In this document: positions 8,451 through 17,186 of the stretch, piece by piece
How the letters are laid out: each line of letters begins with the position of its first letter
How positions within the stretch are numbered: position 1 is the first letter of the stretch
Source of the DNA: Pirellula sp. SH-Sr6A
GTDB lineage: Bacteria > Planctomycetota > Planctomycetia > Pirellulales > Pirellulaceae
DNA: 64,000 nt
Direction of reading: 5' to 3'
Assembly (NCBI RefSeq): GCF_001610875.1
Contig: NZ_CP011272.1
Span: 1,469,988 to 1,533,987 of the forward strand
Translations under genes and position numbers: made by a program
The notes under the pieces: generated by a model
What the model saw: only the letters and a program-made list of their open reading frames with translations
Databases searched by the model: none
What the model was told of the DNA's origin: nothing

Positions 8451-9035
8451 TCAGGCGATGTACTCGCGGAGTCCTTCTGCCTCGAATTGATCGGCGATCT
8501 GCCGGATCCAGCATCGAAGGGTCGACCTTGGGACGCCCATGAGTTCCGCCACCCGAGGTAGGGAGTGTGTTTTTCGCAATTCAAGCATCTGTTGCCATTG
8601 TTCAGGCAGTCGAGAAATCGCGATGGCAAGATCGGAAGCCAAGTCTTTCAATTCGTTGACCGGCTTGCGGTCGATTTGCAACCTGGCGTCACAGATCGAC
8701 TCATCGAGCGTGTACTGCAAATCGATGGGACTCTCACCGGGAATGGGTACAGGCACATTCAATGACTGGATTTGACTCTGGCCTTTGAACAGAGACGCAC
8801 CGTCCCTGATCAGTGTGCTGGTTTGTCGTTCAACGACGGTGGTAACAAAAACGTTTCGGTGAGCGATCTGCGGGTCAAATGAGGGCATTGCCTCTATGAC
8901 CTTTGTCAGAAGAGCGTGCTCGATCGATTCTAGATCCTGCTCTGAAAAGCCAGCCCTCTTCACGATCTGCATTGCTTTGCGGCGAATGATGCCGCGGGTG
9001 AACTTGTCGTTGATAACATCAAATGACTGGGACAT
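8451..9035 (-). CDS. Sigma-70-like (ECF-type) transcription factor
   Basis: A 194-aa protein with the layout of an ECF sigma factor. A region-2-like N-terminal helical part contains SFDPQIAHRNVFVTTVVERQ. The C-terminal region-4-like part contains ISRLPEQWQQMLELRKTHS, then an HTH (LPRVAELMGVPRSTLRCWIRQ). The first frame ATG is 9044, but AAGGA lies directly before it and 9 bases before ATG 9035, so I use 9035. It is the first gene of the leftward operon and probably directs phage promoters. The divergence from housekeeping sigma is large, so the class assignment is tentative. Confidence 0.65.
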   Translation of the reverse strand: MSQSFDVINDKFTRGIIRRKAMQIVKRAGFSEQDLESIEHALLTKVIEAMPSFDPQIAHRNVFVTTVVERQTSTLIRDGASLFKGQSQIQSLNVPVPIPGESPIDLQYTLDESICDARLQIDRKPVNELKDLASDLAIAISRLPEQWQQMLELRKTHSLPRVAELMGVPRSTLRCWIRQIADQFEAEGLREYIA

Positions 9036-9169
9036 GCGTGCCATTCCTTGGCCGGCACACCAGCACAGCGTCCTAGCGACAGACCGTCCCGAAGGGCTTG
9101 GAAGCGGTGCTGATCTGCTGCGGCAAGGGAGACTTGTCGAAGCGTCGTTGGCCTGTCGCTCATGACTGA

Positions 9170-9300
9170 CGACATGTCGCTGCTAAGCCGAAGAATCTCG
9201 AAAGTTGCTTGGCAGGTAATGAATTGGACAGCGAAATCGCGAGGCTTTCGAAGATAGGAAAATCCAAGAAATCTGCGAACGACTCAGCGACATGTCGCTG
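9170..9300. promoter_or_regulatory. Two CGACATGTCG palindromes ahead of the replication operon
   Basis: A perfect 16-bp palindrome CAGCGACATGTCGCTG lies at 9285-9300 and a second copy of its core, CGACATGTCG, at 9170-9179. Their centres are 118 bp apart. Both lie in the 277-bp gap before the first gene of the leftward operon, where its promoter must be. A dimeric repressor such as the XRE-like protein at 11735-12289 is a natural candidate to bind them, possibly with looping. This is inferred from symmetry and position. Confidence 0.6.
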
Positions 9301-9312
9301 CGACAAGCCAGG

Positions 9313-10365
9313 TCAGGGTTCTGGATCGAGAGCAAAAAGAGTCTGCCAACCGCAGCGATCGGGCATCCAACGAATCGGATCGTCGGAAATGCCGAAGAAC
9401 TCACAAAGCGTTTCGCTAAGCCGTTCTTTACGTTTCTGGTTTTGACGGCTGGCACCAGGTGATGTCCAAGTCAACGTGCCATAGCTTTTCGCAAACGCTC
9501 GCAACAATTCCCATTGAACATTCGAGCGTTTGTTGCCAGCCCGGGAGAACCCCATCTCGGTAAAGTGGTAGCGACCAACCACACCATTGGCTGTAATGGA
9601 AACAGTATCAATATCCAGAAACCGAATTTTGATTGCTGACCAGGAACAATTTGGTGGAGTTGGGAATCCTGGCGCGGTGATTTTGGCTGATTGCTTCGGC
9701 AGAAACTGCTGTAGAAAGGACGTGATGCTCTCCAGAACCGGTTGGGTAAACGCAATCGCGTTCGATTCCGTAGGCTGAGTTACCTCGGCAAGAGATAGCA
9801 ACAAACCGCGCCGTTCATGCAACAGACGACCACAAAGAGAGTCGATCGGTTTGGTTCGTAGACGCAACACTACAAACGGCTGATTCGTTTGGTCGCCTAT
9901 GGTAGTTAGAGTGTCCAACAATGGCCCTGACGCTAAGAACAGAGGGAACGCGAATCCCATTTGTGGATGCGCAGTCCCCCAATGCCAAACTGACCTCGTG
10001 CACGCAGAGGTTGCCGAGCGATGAAAACCACTTTGACAGCAGAGTGAATCGGCCACTCGCACCCAATCGATTCCAAAGACTGTAACTTCAGCACGGTCAA
10101 TGGATCGGCTACGATGCGAGTCCTCATCGTAGATCAAATATCGATAAGGCTCATCTTCTGCAACTTTGAGCCATCGGCTCCTATCTCCCTGCCATGGAAC
10201 CGCGCTGGCAACCTCCTGAGTGGGAACGAGCCAGCGTCTGGCTTGTTCGAAATCAGTATCTAAGAGGATCCGCCAGTGTGCGAGAGACGTTCGCTGCTCA
10301 GGCACCGCGGCTGCTGTGAGCCAAAGACGCTCCACCCAGCTTGAATGGCACAATGATTTTGCCAT
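9313..10365 (-). CDS. Unrecognised protein, 350 aa
   Basis: The start ATG 10365 has a GAGG site 8 bases upstream and overlaps the end of the 404-aa gene by 68 bp, so the two are translated as a pair. The sequence is Trp-rich and soluble. The last about 80 residues contain a helical unit followed by RKERLSETLCEFFGISDDP and a final GWQTLFAL strand, which could be a winged helix. The middle has no motif I recognise. A start at GTG 10309 is less likely because it lacks a ribosome site. Function unknown. Confidence 0.65.
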   Translation of the reverse strand: MAKSLCHSSWVERLWLTAAAVPEQRTSLAHWRILLDTDFEQARRWLVPTQEVASAVPWQGDRSRWLKVAEDEPYRYLIYDEDSHRSRSIDRAEVTVFGIDWVRVADSLCCQSGFHRSATSACTRSVWHWGTAHPQMGFAFPLFLASGPLLDTLTTIGDQTNQPFVVLRLRTKPIDSLCGRLLHERRGLLLSLAEVTQPTESNAIAFTQPVLESITSFLQQFLPKQSAKITAPGFPTPPNCSWSAIKIRFLDIDTVSITANGVVGRYHFTEMGFSRAGNKRSNVQWELLRAFAKSYGTLTWTSPGASRQNQKRKERLSETLCEFFGISDDPIRWMPDRCGWQTLFALDPEP

Positions 10366-11512
10366 TGGTAAATCCTCGATCGTTCAGAAACAACTCGATA
10401 ATGTCCGCATCACCATCGCGGGTGTAGACGGCGATATTCGGCGGCTTAATCGTTACCGATCGAGTTCTTCTTCCATCGATGAACCGCAATTCAATCCTGG
10501 CTTCTACGATTCGAACATCGATATCCAGACCCTCGTAGTACGCGATCCGTTCATCGAGGATATCAATCAAGTTATCTCGCTTCATTGTGACCAGTTCCGG
10601 CTTCGCGCCCGCGATGAAGAGGGTCACTGACGTCAGTGTTGCTGAAAGTAGTTCAGGTACGTTGACCACGGACAACGCAGCCTCGCTATTCTGTCGCAGT
10701 GGTTCGGTCGTCCAGATGTCACCTGGCGGGAACAAATTTTCGTCACCGAAGAAGAATCTGCCAAATGAGGAACGATACATCTCCTTCTGAATCGCAGTTA
10801 CAGCATTGATTTTCAACTCACCGGTTAGTCGATTGAACTGCAGCAAATCTTCATGCAATGGCTGAAAACTCAAGATGTCGCGTACTCCATCGACTAAGAC
10901 ATCTTGTAATTGCCAAGGCCTACCATGGCTAACCGTGAGATCGAGGGAATCGCCGCTCAGCAGCATCGCCGCATGGGTACCACGGCCGCACTTTTTTGAT
11001 TCAAAGTACGATCCAACGGCACTCTCAAAAGCAACGCGGCATCGTTCCAGTGGCTCTTGCAAGCTTGGTACAAAATCACTGTTTGCTTGAAAGTACGAGT
11101 ACGTTCGCCGAGTCGCTAACGACTGCAGGCGATGAATCGTCTCGACATGGTCACGATGCCGAAGGATTGCTTCAACCGCTACATCGGCAGGCATGATTCT
11201 TTCGTCACGATGAAAGGCTTCGGCTAACTCGTCGATCTGATGGAGCAGGGTTTCCATCATTGATTCGCGAGCCAACTCATTGACCATGTGTACCGCACGC
11301 ATCAATTCGGCGGGTGTCTGACCGTCGGGAGCTCTAAGTATCTGGCCCAAGAGCTCGAACTGTGAATCGGTTAGCTTGCTTCCTAGTGGAAGCTCTAGGC
11401 CTCGTGAGGCGATATATTCTTTGTGGGGCGAGAGAAACTTCAATAACCGATCGTTTTGGACGGATTTCAGCACTCGCAAGTTGGTAAATCGTTGGTACTT
11501 GGCTGTGGTCAT
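10298..11512 (-). CDS. Unrecognised protein, 404 aa
   Basis: A soluble protein with no family I can name. The first half is strongly helical, including a PAELMRAVHMVNELARES stretch near residues 85-105. The second half has alternating strands and ends with a basic and Ser-rich tail. It is co-directional with, and overlaps, the 350-aa gene, and both lie between the XRE-like regulator and the sigma-led operon. No ribosome site is obvious before ATG 11512. The pair is a candidate uncharacterised two-gene module. Confidence 0.65.
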   Translation of the reverse strand: MTTAKYQRFTNLRVLKSVQNDRLLKFLSPHKEYIASRGLELPLGSKLTDSQFELLGQILRAPDGQTPAELMRAVHMVNELARESMMETLLHQIDELAEAFHRDERIMPADVAVEAILRHRDHVETIHRLQSLATRRTYSYFQANSDFVPSLQEPLERCRVAFESAVGSYFESKKCGRGTHAAMLLSGDSLDLTVSHGRPWQLQDVLVDGVRDILSFQPLHEDLLQFNRLTGELKINAVTAIQKEMYRSSFGRFFFGDENLFPPGDIWTTEPLRQNSEAALSVVNVPELLSATLTSVTLFIAGAKPELVTMKRDNLIDILDERIAYYEGLDIDVRIVEARIELRFIDGRRTRSVTIKPPNIAVYTRDGDADIIELFLNDRGFTNGKIIVPFKLGGASLAHSSRGA

Positions 11513-11599
11513 GTGATGCTCGAAAAAAATTAGTAGATCATGCGTACTTCCATGGGAAAAATAGGATTCCAGTGACTCCGACTAACTGGCAAGATGCCG

Positions 11600-11714
11600 A
11601 TTGAGGAAGGGTCGACGGCGGTTCCACCACCGTGCGCTCCTGTAGCTTGCGTCCATTCGCTTCATCCTTGGCCATGCTCCTGATGCCTTCCTAGCGATCG
11701 ACCCTTTGCTCAAT
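11600..11714. repeat. Long-range inverted repeat in the 222-bp gap
   Basis: ATTGAGGAAGGGTCGA at 11600-11615 is matched on the other strand by ATTGAGCAAAGGGTCGA, read from 11714 down to 11698. One base is inserted. The arms are 82 bp apart. The gap between the XRE-like gene and the 404-aa gene holds nothing else I can name. It could be a paired operator or a small folded RNA. Confidence 0.45.
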
Positions 11715-11734
11715 CTGCAATTGCTAGCATTGCA

Positions 11735-12289
11735 TTACGATGTGACACGACTGGTCAGCATCTTCCAAAAACTTTCCATTTCTTCCGGAGTCGCATCCTC
11801 GCAATTTATCCTCAAGAGACTCTGTCCACCTTTGGGTTCCACCTTTACACGCAATCCAGAACTCGACTCGGAAGAGTAGACCCAATTCTCTGAATCGCAG
11901 AGAGAGAACGTTTCAGGCAGTCTAAACGCGGGGCATTTCTCCGTGAGCAAGTCATCGACATCGCAACCTAGGAAATCGGCGATGTCATAGACCACATCTC
12001 GGCCAACCTCGCTAAATTCGCCGCGTTCGATTCTTCTCCAATCTTCCTGCAAGTTGGACTCGCGAACGCAATCTTCTAGCCGGTACCTTGCGATCTCGCG
12101 GAACTTTCGCACCTTAGCGCGATCGAGTTTAGGTGCATTGTCAGTTGTTGAGGCTTGAGCCATTTCGGAACTCTCCAAGTGAATGGTGACGGGAACAAAA
12201 ACGCTAATCTTCGACACCGCTTTGACTCCTCTGGTCACAGCTCTTTGGAAAATCGAAAAATCGCCGTTTTCAAGAATTTTGGCGCTCAT
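11735..12289 (-). CDS. XRE-like HTH transcriptional regulator
   Basis: A 184-aa protein. After a leader comes an HTH of the Cro/C1 type (AKVRKFREIARYRLEDCVRE, then DWRRIERGEF, then VYDIADFLGCDVDDLL), the usual five-helix order. The C-terminal half is a small beta domain that could sense or dimerise. Two starts are possible: ATG 12289 with AGAAGGAA, and ATG 12166 (MAQAST) with GGAGAG. It is the likely repressor of the left element, standing between the leftward replication genes and the divergent recombinase cassette. Confidence 0.7.
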   Translation of the reverse strand: MSAKILENGDFSIFQRAVTRGVKAVSKISVFVPVTIHLESSEMAQASTTDNAPKLDRAKVRKFREIARYRLEDCVRESNLQEDWRRIERGEFSEVGRDVVYDIADFLGCDVDDLLTEKCPAFRLPETFSLCDSENWVYSSESSSGLRVKVEPKGGQSLLRINCEDATPEEMESFWKMLTSRVTS

Positions 12290-12374
12290 CGTTGCCAGTT
12301 CCTTCTCGTGCTGAGTAGTTCAAGGAGTAGGGGCTTGTGTTAAACGGAGTCTATGTAGCCGAATCGGAACCTTG

Positions 12375-12545
12375 ATGAGCAAACTGACCGAACTATCGAC
12401 ATTGAGCGTCGAGACTAGACGCCTTGAGCTTGCGAAGGTGCTTGCTGCAGGCTTGATCCGCACTCTGTTGAAGAAGGTATCCAACGCAACGGAAGAGGAC
12501 AAAGAAACCCGACAATCTCCCGACGATGGGCTTGAAGATTCTTGA
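12375..12545 (+). CDS. Small protein of the recombinase/DUF2924 cassette, 56 aa
   Basis: A 57-codon frame starts at ATG 12375 and ends at TGA 12543-12545. It contains RRLELAKVLAAGLIRTLL, a basic amphipathic helix like that of the tiny proteins I remember just upstream of DUF2924 and large serine recombinase genes in planctomycetes and proteobacteria. It is followed by an acidic tail. Position, strand and helix pattern support it, but the ribosome site (GGAAC) is weak. Function unknown; probably an accessory of the recombinase. Confidence 0.55.
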   Translation: MSKLTELSTLSVETRRLELAKVLAAGLIRTLLKKVSNATEEDKETRQSPDDGLEDS

Positions 12546-12619
12546 GAACTACCGCTCAGTGTGTCCACACGGGTTAACTACCGTCTTAGTTCTCAACCAT
12601 TTACCAAGTCGAGGTAAGA

Positions 12620-13108
12620 ATGAACATCGATCGGGAAGTCGCACTCATGAAGCTCATGAGCGTGGGTGAGCTTCGCAAGAAATATTGCGAAGTCTTCAAA
12701 GAGCCAACCAATGCGCGAAATAAGGTTTGGCTCATCAAACGGATCGCTTGGCGTATGCAGGCGAATATCGAAGGAGATCTCTCCGAACGAGCGAGGCGTC
12801 GGGCCATGGAGATTGCAAACGACGCGGACATACGCATGATGCCACCACGCGAACGGAAGCCGCGTGAGTTTGTCCAGCAGCCGAATACGGTTGTCGTGAA
12901 TGTTGATTCCAAGCCGACTCGTAGTCTGTCGGTAGGCCAGTCCCTCCAGCGGATTTACAAAGGGCAGAACATTGTTGTGGTCGTCCGAGGCGATGGCTTC
13001 GAATGGCAAGGGCAGAAGTACAAGTCTCTTACCGCCGTTGCCAAGGCCGTGACTGGTAAACACTGGAACGGCTTCAACTTCTTTCGCGTTGATGGGGGCA
13101 AAGCCTAA
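12620..13108 (+). CDS. DUF2924 family protein
   Basis: A 162-aa protein. The N-terminal helical part has SVGELRKKYCEVFKEPTNAR and LIKRIAWRMQANIEG, the DUF2924 pattern. The C-terminal part has LQRIYKGQNIVVVVRGDGFE, then YKSLTAVAKAVTGKHWNG, which closely resembles a small DNA- or recombinase-associated fold and ends the family. Members sit directly before large serine recombinases; here the stop overlaps the recombinase ATG (TAATG). It is probably a recombination accessory or directionality factor, which is inferred from the constant linkage. Confidence 0.85.
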   Translation: MNIDREVALMKLMSVGELRKKYCEVFKEPTNARNKVWLIKRIAWRMQANIEGDLSERARRRAMEIANDADIRMMPPRERKPREFVQQPNTVVVNVDSKPTRSLSVGQSLQRIYKGQNIVVVVRGDGFEWQGQKYKSLTAVAKAVTGKHWNGFNFFRVDGGKA

Positions 13109-14667
13109 TGTCGAACAAACATTCTGCAAAACCCGAAGCGAGGAAGACCTGTCGCTGTGCCATCTACACTCGCAAATCGACCGAAGAGGGATTGGAGCAA
13201 GAGTTCAATTCCCTGGATGCGCAGCGAGAAGCTGGCGAGCTCTACGTCAAGAGCCAGAAGCATGAAGGCTGGGAATGCCTCGAGACCAAGTACGACGACG
13301 GTGGATTCACCGGTGCAAATATGGATCGCCCGGGTCTTCGACGGTTACTGGCTGACATCGCTGCCGGCAAGATCGACTGCGTTGTCGTCTATAAGGTCGA
13401 CCGTCTCAGTCGAAGTCTGCTTGATTTCGCGAAAATCATCGAGGTCTTCGACCGTCATCAAGTCACGTTTGTGAGTGTAACACAGTCATTCAATACCGCC
13501 TCTTCAATGGGCCGATTGACGCTCAATGTTCTTTTGTCATTTGCTCAATTCGAACGCGATATGATCAGCGAGCGAACACGCGACAAGATGCGGGCAGCTC
13601 GGCGCAAGGGGCGTTGGATTGGAGGCAAGCCGATCCTTGGCTACAACGTTGTCAACACGAAGCTGGTCGTTGATCCTCTCGAATCGCTACAAGTTCAAGA
13701 GATCTTCAAATTGTACTTAGAAATGAAATCGACTCTGCAGGTTGCACGGGTGTTGAACCAACGTGGTTGGCGAATCAAAGAGTGGACCACCAAGAAGGGT
13801 AGGACGATCGGTGGCGGTGAGTTCAACAAGAACAAGGTCACAGCCATCCTGACCAACGCGACTTACATCGGTATGATCGAGTACGAGGGCCAGCTCCATC
13901 CTGGCCTCCAAGATGCCATCATCAAGCGAGATTTATTCGACCGAGTCCAGGAGATCCTAAAGCTGAACAGCCGCATGAAGAAAGACCTCATGCGATGCAA
14001 GCACAATGCTTTGCTGCAGGGACTACTTCGCTGCGCTGCCTGCAATTGTGGGATGAGCCATTCGTACACAAAGAAAGGCTCGACTCTTTATCGCTACTAC
14101 ATTTGTCACAAAGCGCAAAAGCAAGGCTGGGCAAGTTGCCCATCACCATCGCTTCCAGCTGCTGAGATCGAAAATTTCGTGATTGACCAAATACGAAGCG
14201 TTGGTCAAGACCCTGGCGTTGTTCGCGATACGTTGGCCCAGAGTCGCGTCCAAACTCAGACGACCGTAGAACGACTCAAGAAAGAAAAGAACGCGTTGGA
14301 ACGGGCAATCCTTGGCCACTATGAGCGACTGAACCAAGCGATCGCGGACGGTGCCAACGAGTCGGCGGTTGCCGATATCCAAGACCAGATTCGCGAGAAG
14401 GAACAACGGGTATCCGAGGTCGTTGACGAGATGACCTCCGTATCCAGCCTGATGATCGATGAGTCGGACGTCCGCGAGTCGCTCGGTCGGTTCCAAGAAG
14501 TCTGGGCAGCGTTGTCTCCTGCCGAGAAAGCCAAAGCCATCCGCCAGATCGTCGATTCGATTCAGTACGACGGTCATAGCAAAGAGCTGTCCATCTCCTA
14601 CCACCCGATCGGGATCAGAACATTCAGTCAAGAACAGCAAAGTAAAGTGGGAGCAGGCACATGCTAA
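13108..14667 (+). CDS. Large serine recombinase (site-specific integrase)
   Basis: A 519-aa recombinase of normal length. The catalytic N-terminal domain has CAIYTRKSTEEG with Ser24, a FNSLDAQREAG helix, and VVYKVDRLSRSLLDF with the conserved Arg residues. The recombinase domain begins at about residue 180 (GYNVVN). A zinc ribbon follows around 305-345 (LLRCAACNCGM and YICHKAQKQGWASC). A long coiled coil with Glu and Lys follows at 375-450. It should catalyse integration and excision of the left element. The attachment sites are not visible to me. Confidence 0.93.
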   Translation: MSNKHSAKPEARKTCRCAIYTRKSTEEGLEQEFNSLDAQREAGELYVKSQKHEGWECLETKYDDGGFTGANMDRPGLRRLLADIAAGKIDCVVVYKVDRLSRSLLDFAKIIEVFDRHQVTFVSVTQSFNTASSMGRLTLNVLLSFAQFERDMISERTRDKMRAARRKGRWIGGKPILGYNVVNTKLVVDPLESLQVQEIFKLYLEMKSTLQVARVLNQRGWRIKEWTTKKGRTIGGGEFNKNKVTAILTNATYIGMIEYEGQLHPGLQDAIIKRDLFDRVQEILKLNSRMKKDLMRCKHNALLQGLLRCAACNCGMSHSYTKKGSTLYRYYICHKAQKQGWASCPSPSLPAAEIENFVIDQIRSVGQDPGVVRDTLAQSRVQTQTTVERLKKEKNALERAILGHYERLNQAIADGANESAVADIQDQIREKEQRVSEVVDEMTSVSSLMIDESDVRESLGRFQEVWAALSPAEKAKAIRQIVDSIQYDGHSKELSISYHPIGIRTFSQEQQSKVGAGTC

Positions 14668-15062
14668 CCGCCACGCACAAATTGGAGTTCAAGTCCGGCA
14701 AGCGAACCGCCAAGACGATTGCGGAAGCCGGAACGCAGCCAGAGCAACCCACGCCAGGCCGATTGCCTCGCATCACCAAAATGATGGCCCTCGCCGTCCG
14801 CCTCGATCACTTGATCAAGAGCGGGCAAGTTACCGACCAAGCCGAGCTCGCACGAGTTGGCCATGTCAGTCGTGCTCGGCTTACCCAGATCATGGATTTG
14901 AACTTGCTTGCACCAGACATTCAGGAAGAGATCTTGTTTTTTGGAGGTTCTGTGACCACTTTTGCGGTTCCAATTGAACGCTCAGCGAGAAACATCGCCA
15001 AAATGACTGATTGGAGCTTACAACGGCGATCCTGGAGAAAAAGCAGGGCTACCAAGTACTGA
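14661..15062 (+). CDS. HTH protein of the recombinase cassette, 133 aa
   Basis: It overlaps the recombinase stop by 7 bp. Centre: PRITKMMALAVRLDHLIKSG, then an HTH, DQAELARVGHVSRARLTQIM, then LAPDIQEEILF, a pattern like the ParB/KorB-type HTH. This is the standard third gene of the DUF2924-recombinase cassette. It probably binds DNA near the attachment site or controls the cassette. The C-terminus is short and basic. Confidence 0.75.
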   Translation: MLTATHKLEFKSGKRTAKTIAEAGTQPEQPTPGRLPRITKMMALAVRLDHLIKSGQVTDQAELARVGHVSRARLTQIMDLNLLAPDIQEEILFFGGSVTTFAVPIERSARNIAKMTDWSLQRRSWRKSRATKY

Positions 15063-15201
15063 TGACCAGCTCGGTGGATTTACAAGCTTCGCTTTGCTAG
15101 CTTTGACTTGGTGGTCGGCCGAAGGACCAAACTTGTCACCGCATTGAAAAAAATGTATTCCCTGAAGTGCGATTCCCCGTAGCTATGTTGCAAGGAGATA
15201 A

Positions 15202-16026
15202 ATGATGAGCGTGAACTCCAAAATCGAGTGGACAGACACTACGTGGAATCCAGTGCGCGGTTGCACGAAGATAAGCGCTGGCTGCAAGCACTGTTATGCG
15301 GAAACTTTTGCAGAACGCTTTCGCGGAGTCCCCGGCAATCCGTTTGAGTTCGGGTTCGACCTTCGCCTCGTACCACACAAATTGCCAGAGCCTTTTCATT
15401 GGACGAAGCCACAGATGGTCTTCGTGAATTCGATGAGCGATCTGTTTCATGAAGATGTCCCAGACGACTATATAGTCCAAGTTGCTCAAGTGATGGCAAC
15501 GGCCAACTGGCATATCTACCAAGTGTTGACCAAACGAGCTGAACGCTTGCGAGATTTGTTGAAAACCAAGCTGAGCTTCGCAGCCAAACTGGAACACATT
15601 TGGTGGGGCACAAGCGTCGAAAACAAGAAGTCGGGCGTACCAAGAATTCAGCAATTGCGTGATGCAAAAGCAGAGATGAATTTCCTTTCCATTGAGCCGC
15701 TACTTGAAGACTTGGGCCCGCTCAATCTCAAAGGCATGCAGTGGGTAATTGTGGGTGGCGAGAGCGGGAACGGAGCTAGGCCAATGCGAGTCGAGTGGGT
15801 CACTTCGATCCGAGCGCAATGCGAGAAACAGAACATTCCGTTCTTTTTCAAGCAGTGGGGAGGCGTAAGAAAGTCTCGACATGGGCGTGAGCTGGATGGC
15901 AGAACCTATGATGAATACCCGACAGTGATACGTCAGCCATTCCCACAGCTAGCAGTTCGTCGTGAATTAGAGGCAAGCTTAAACTTGCCACGAGACACTC
16001 GCTTGACGGTCGCAGCAATCGCCTAA
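15202..16026 (+). CDS. DUF5131 / phage Gp37-Gp68 family three-Cys protein
   Basis: A 274-aa protein that opens with SKIEWTDTTWNPVRGCTKIS, then GCKHCYAE, giving a Cys-x6-Cys-x2-Cys-Tyr cluster. The family is described as having a radical-SAM-like three-Cys motif, but the reaction is not established. Later motifs are FVNSMSDLFH, IYQVLTKRAERL, WWGTSVEN, SIEPLLEDL and WVIVGGESG, all hallmarks of the family. Two ATGs (15202, 15205) follow a strong AAGGAG. Its stop overlaps that of the opposing TcmP gene, and the pairing of these two families is known. A second member lies at 56148-57203. Confidence 0.88.
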   Translation: MMSVNSKIEWTDTTWNPVRGCTKISAGCKHCYAETFAERFRGVPGNPFEFGFDLRLVPHKLPEPFHWTKPQMVFVNSMSDLFHEDVPDDYIVQVAQVMATANWHIYQVLTKRAERLRDLLKTKLSFAAKLEHIWWGTSVENKKSGVPRIQQLRDAKAEMNFLSIEPLLEDLGPLNLKGMQWVIVGGESGNGARPMRVEWVTSIRAQCEKQNIPFFFKQWGGVRKSRHGRELDGRTYDEYPTVIRQPFPQLAVRRELEASLNLPRDTRLTVAAIA

Positions 16027-16913
16027 GGGCGAAGAATGTCTTGTGCCATCCGAACGGCAGTCGGTGCGCCTTTTTCATTGCCCACGGCAAAACAAAGCAG
16101 GTAGATGGGTGTGCCACGAGAATTGAACAGCAACAAGGGGTTCTTGGCTACGCTCTCAAAAACCGAGCTCAGTCGCTCTAGAAAGTAGGCTTCAATATCC
16201 GCAAAGTCAGCGGTCTTTGTTTCGAGTTCCTCATCTCCGAATAGAGATGGCTGAACGGACTTCTTGTAGAACCTGTGTCGCCACGCATCTTCACCGAAAG
16301 TTCTCGTAAGGGCATTGGCCCAGTTTTCTGGTGGTGGCTTTCGGTTGACAAGTAAACGGTTTACTGCCTGGCCGATTGGAAAAAGAATCCACAGGTCGAT
16401 TGCCTTGGTTGCCGCAATCGCCTCGATCGTTGACCAATTGACCTGCATACCGTATGGATCCAGGAACACAACCGCGCGATGACTCTGCCAGTTTGTTTGT
16501 CGGCACCAGTTCGTTAGAACCGTGTTGGCGTCCCCGTGTTCGATGAGTACGTTGCTCGCACGGCCGGGATAAAGAGCCTTTAACTTTTCCAGCTCAGCGA
16601 TGCGTTTCTTGCTATGCTCGATGAACAGATAACGATCGAATCCCGGCTCGACTTCCAGAGCAATTCGCGAACTTCCCTTTTGTAGTTCTACGAAATCAGG
16701 ATCGGATTCGACATCAAGCAAAGGAGTTTCGCTGATGCCCGCGATGTTTGAGTCCAGTCGATCGCCGGTTCCAGCAAAAGCGTCGACGAAGTAGGTGGTG
16801 AAGTATCTGGCTCGCACGTTGGTACGCATAATCGTCGTGTACGCGGTGAGATACTTGCGGACACGCTCAAGCTTTTCAACAGTCCATTCTCCACCAAATA
16901 TATGCTCACTCAT
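16023..16913 (-). CDS. tcmP: Three-Cys-motif partner protein TcmP
   Basis: A 296-aa protein, the usual length. Family landmarks are KLERVRKYLTAYTTIM (14-29), YVDAFAGTG-like YFVDAFAGTG (41-50), FIEHSKKRIAELE (97-109), HGDAN (126-130) and FLDPYGMQVNW (150-160). DAFAGTG followed by a DPYG strand suggests a Rossmann methyltransferase-like fold. The family name comes from its constant partnership with three-Cys proteins; the gene is convergent with such a protein here, with overlapping stops. The molecular role is unknown. A 270-bp region upstream separates it from the divergent restriction operon. Confidence 0.88.
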   Translation of the reverse strand: MSEHIFGGEWTVEKLERVRKYLTAYTTIMRTNVRARYFTTYFVDAFAGTGDRLDSNIAGISETPLLDVESDPDFVELQKGSSRIALEVEPGFDRYLFIEHSKKRIAELEKLKALYPGRASNVLIEHGDANTVLTNWCRQTNWQSHRAVVFLDPYGMQVNWSTIEAIAATKAIDLWILFPIGQAVNRLLVNRKPPPENWANALTRTFGEDAWRHRFYKKSVQPSLFGDEELETKTADFADIEAYFLERLSSVFESVAKNPLLLFNSRGTPIYLLCFAVGNEKGAPTAVRMAQDILRP

Positions 16914-17186
16914 AAATCTTCCTCCTTGGTAAAGCGTCGTAATCCAGCTCTTTATTCGCTACGCGATCAGCTTCCTCCGCTGTTCAAGAAATTCGTCGTA
17001 GTTCAGCTCTTGGCCAGCGAGGAAACTGAATGTTCCGAATTTCGATTGTGGTTGCGTTTAGCATCGTAACTACTTACGGAGATTCGGGCGATTACAATAT
17101 CCATAATAGGTGCAAGCATCGTATTGCCAAGTTGAAGACTTTGCTAGACTATGAAGACTAGCCCGATGGCTCTTGGACCCAATCGC

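Noticed and set aside
8960-9175. 71-codon minus-strand frame beginning at the left palindrome
   Set aside because: It overlaps the sigma-like gene for a third of its length and its C-terminus is low in protein character. A leader peptide cannot be excluded.
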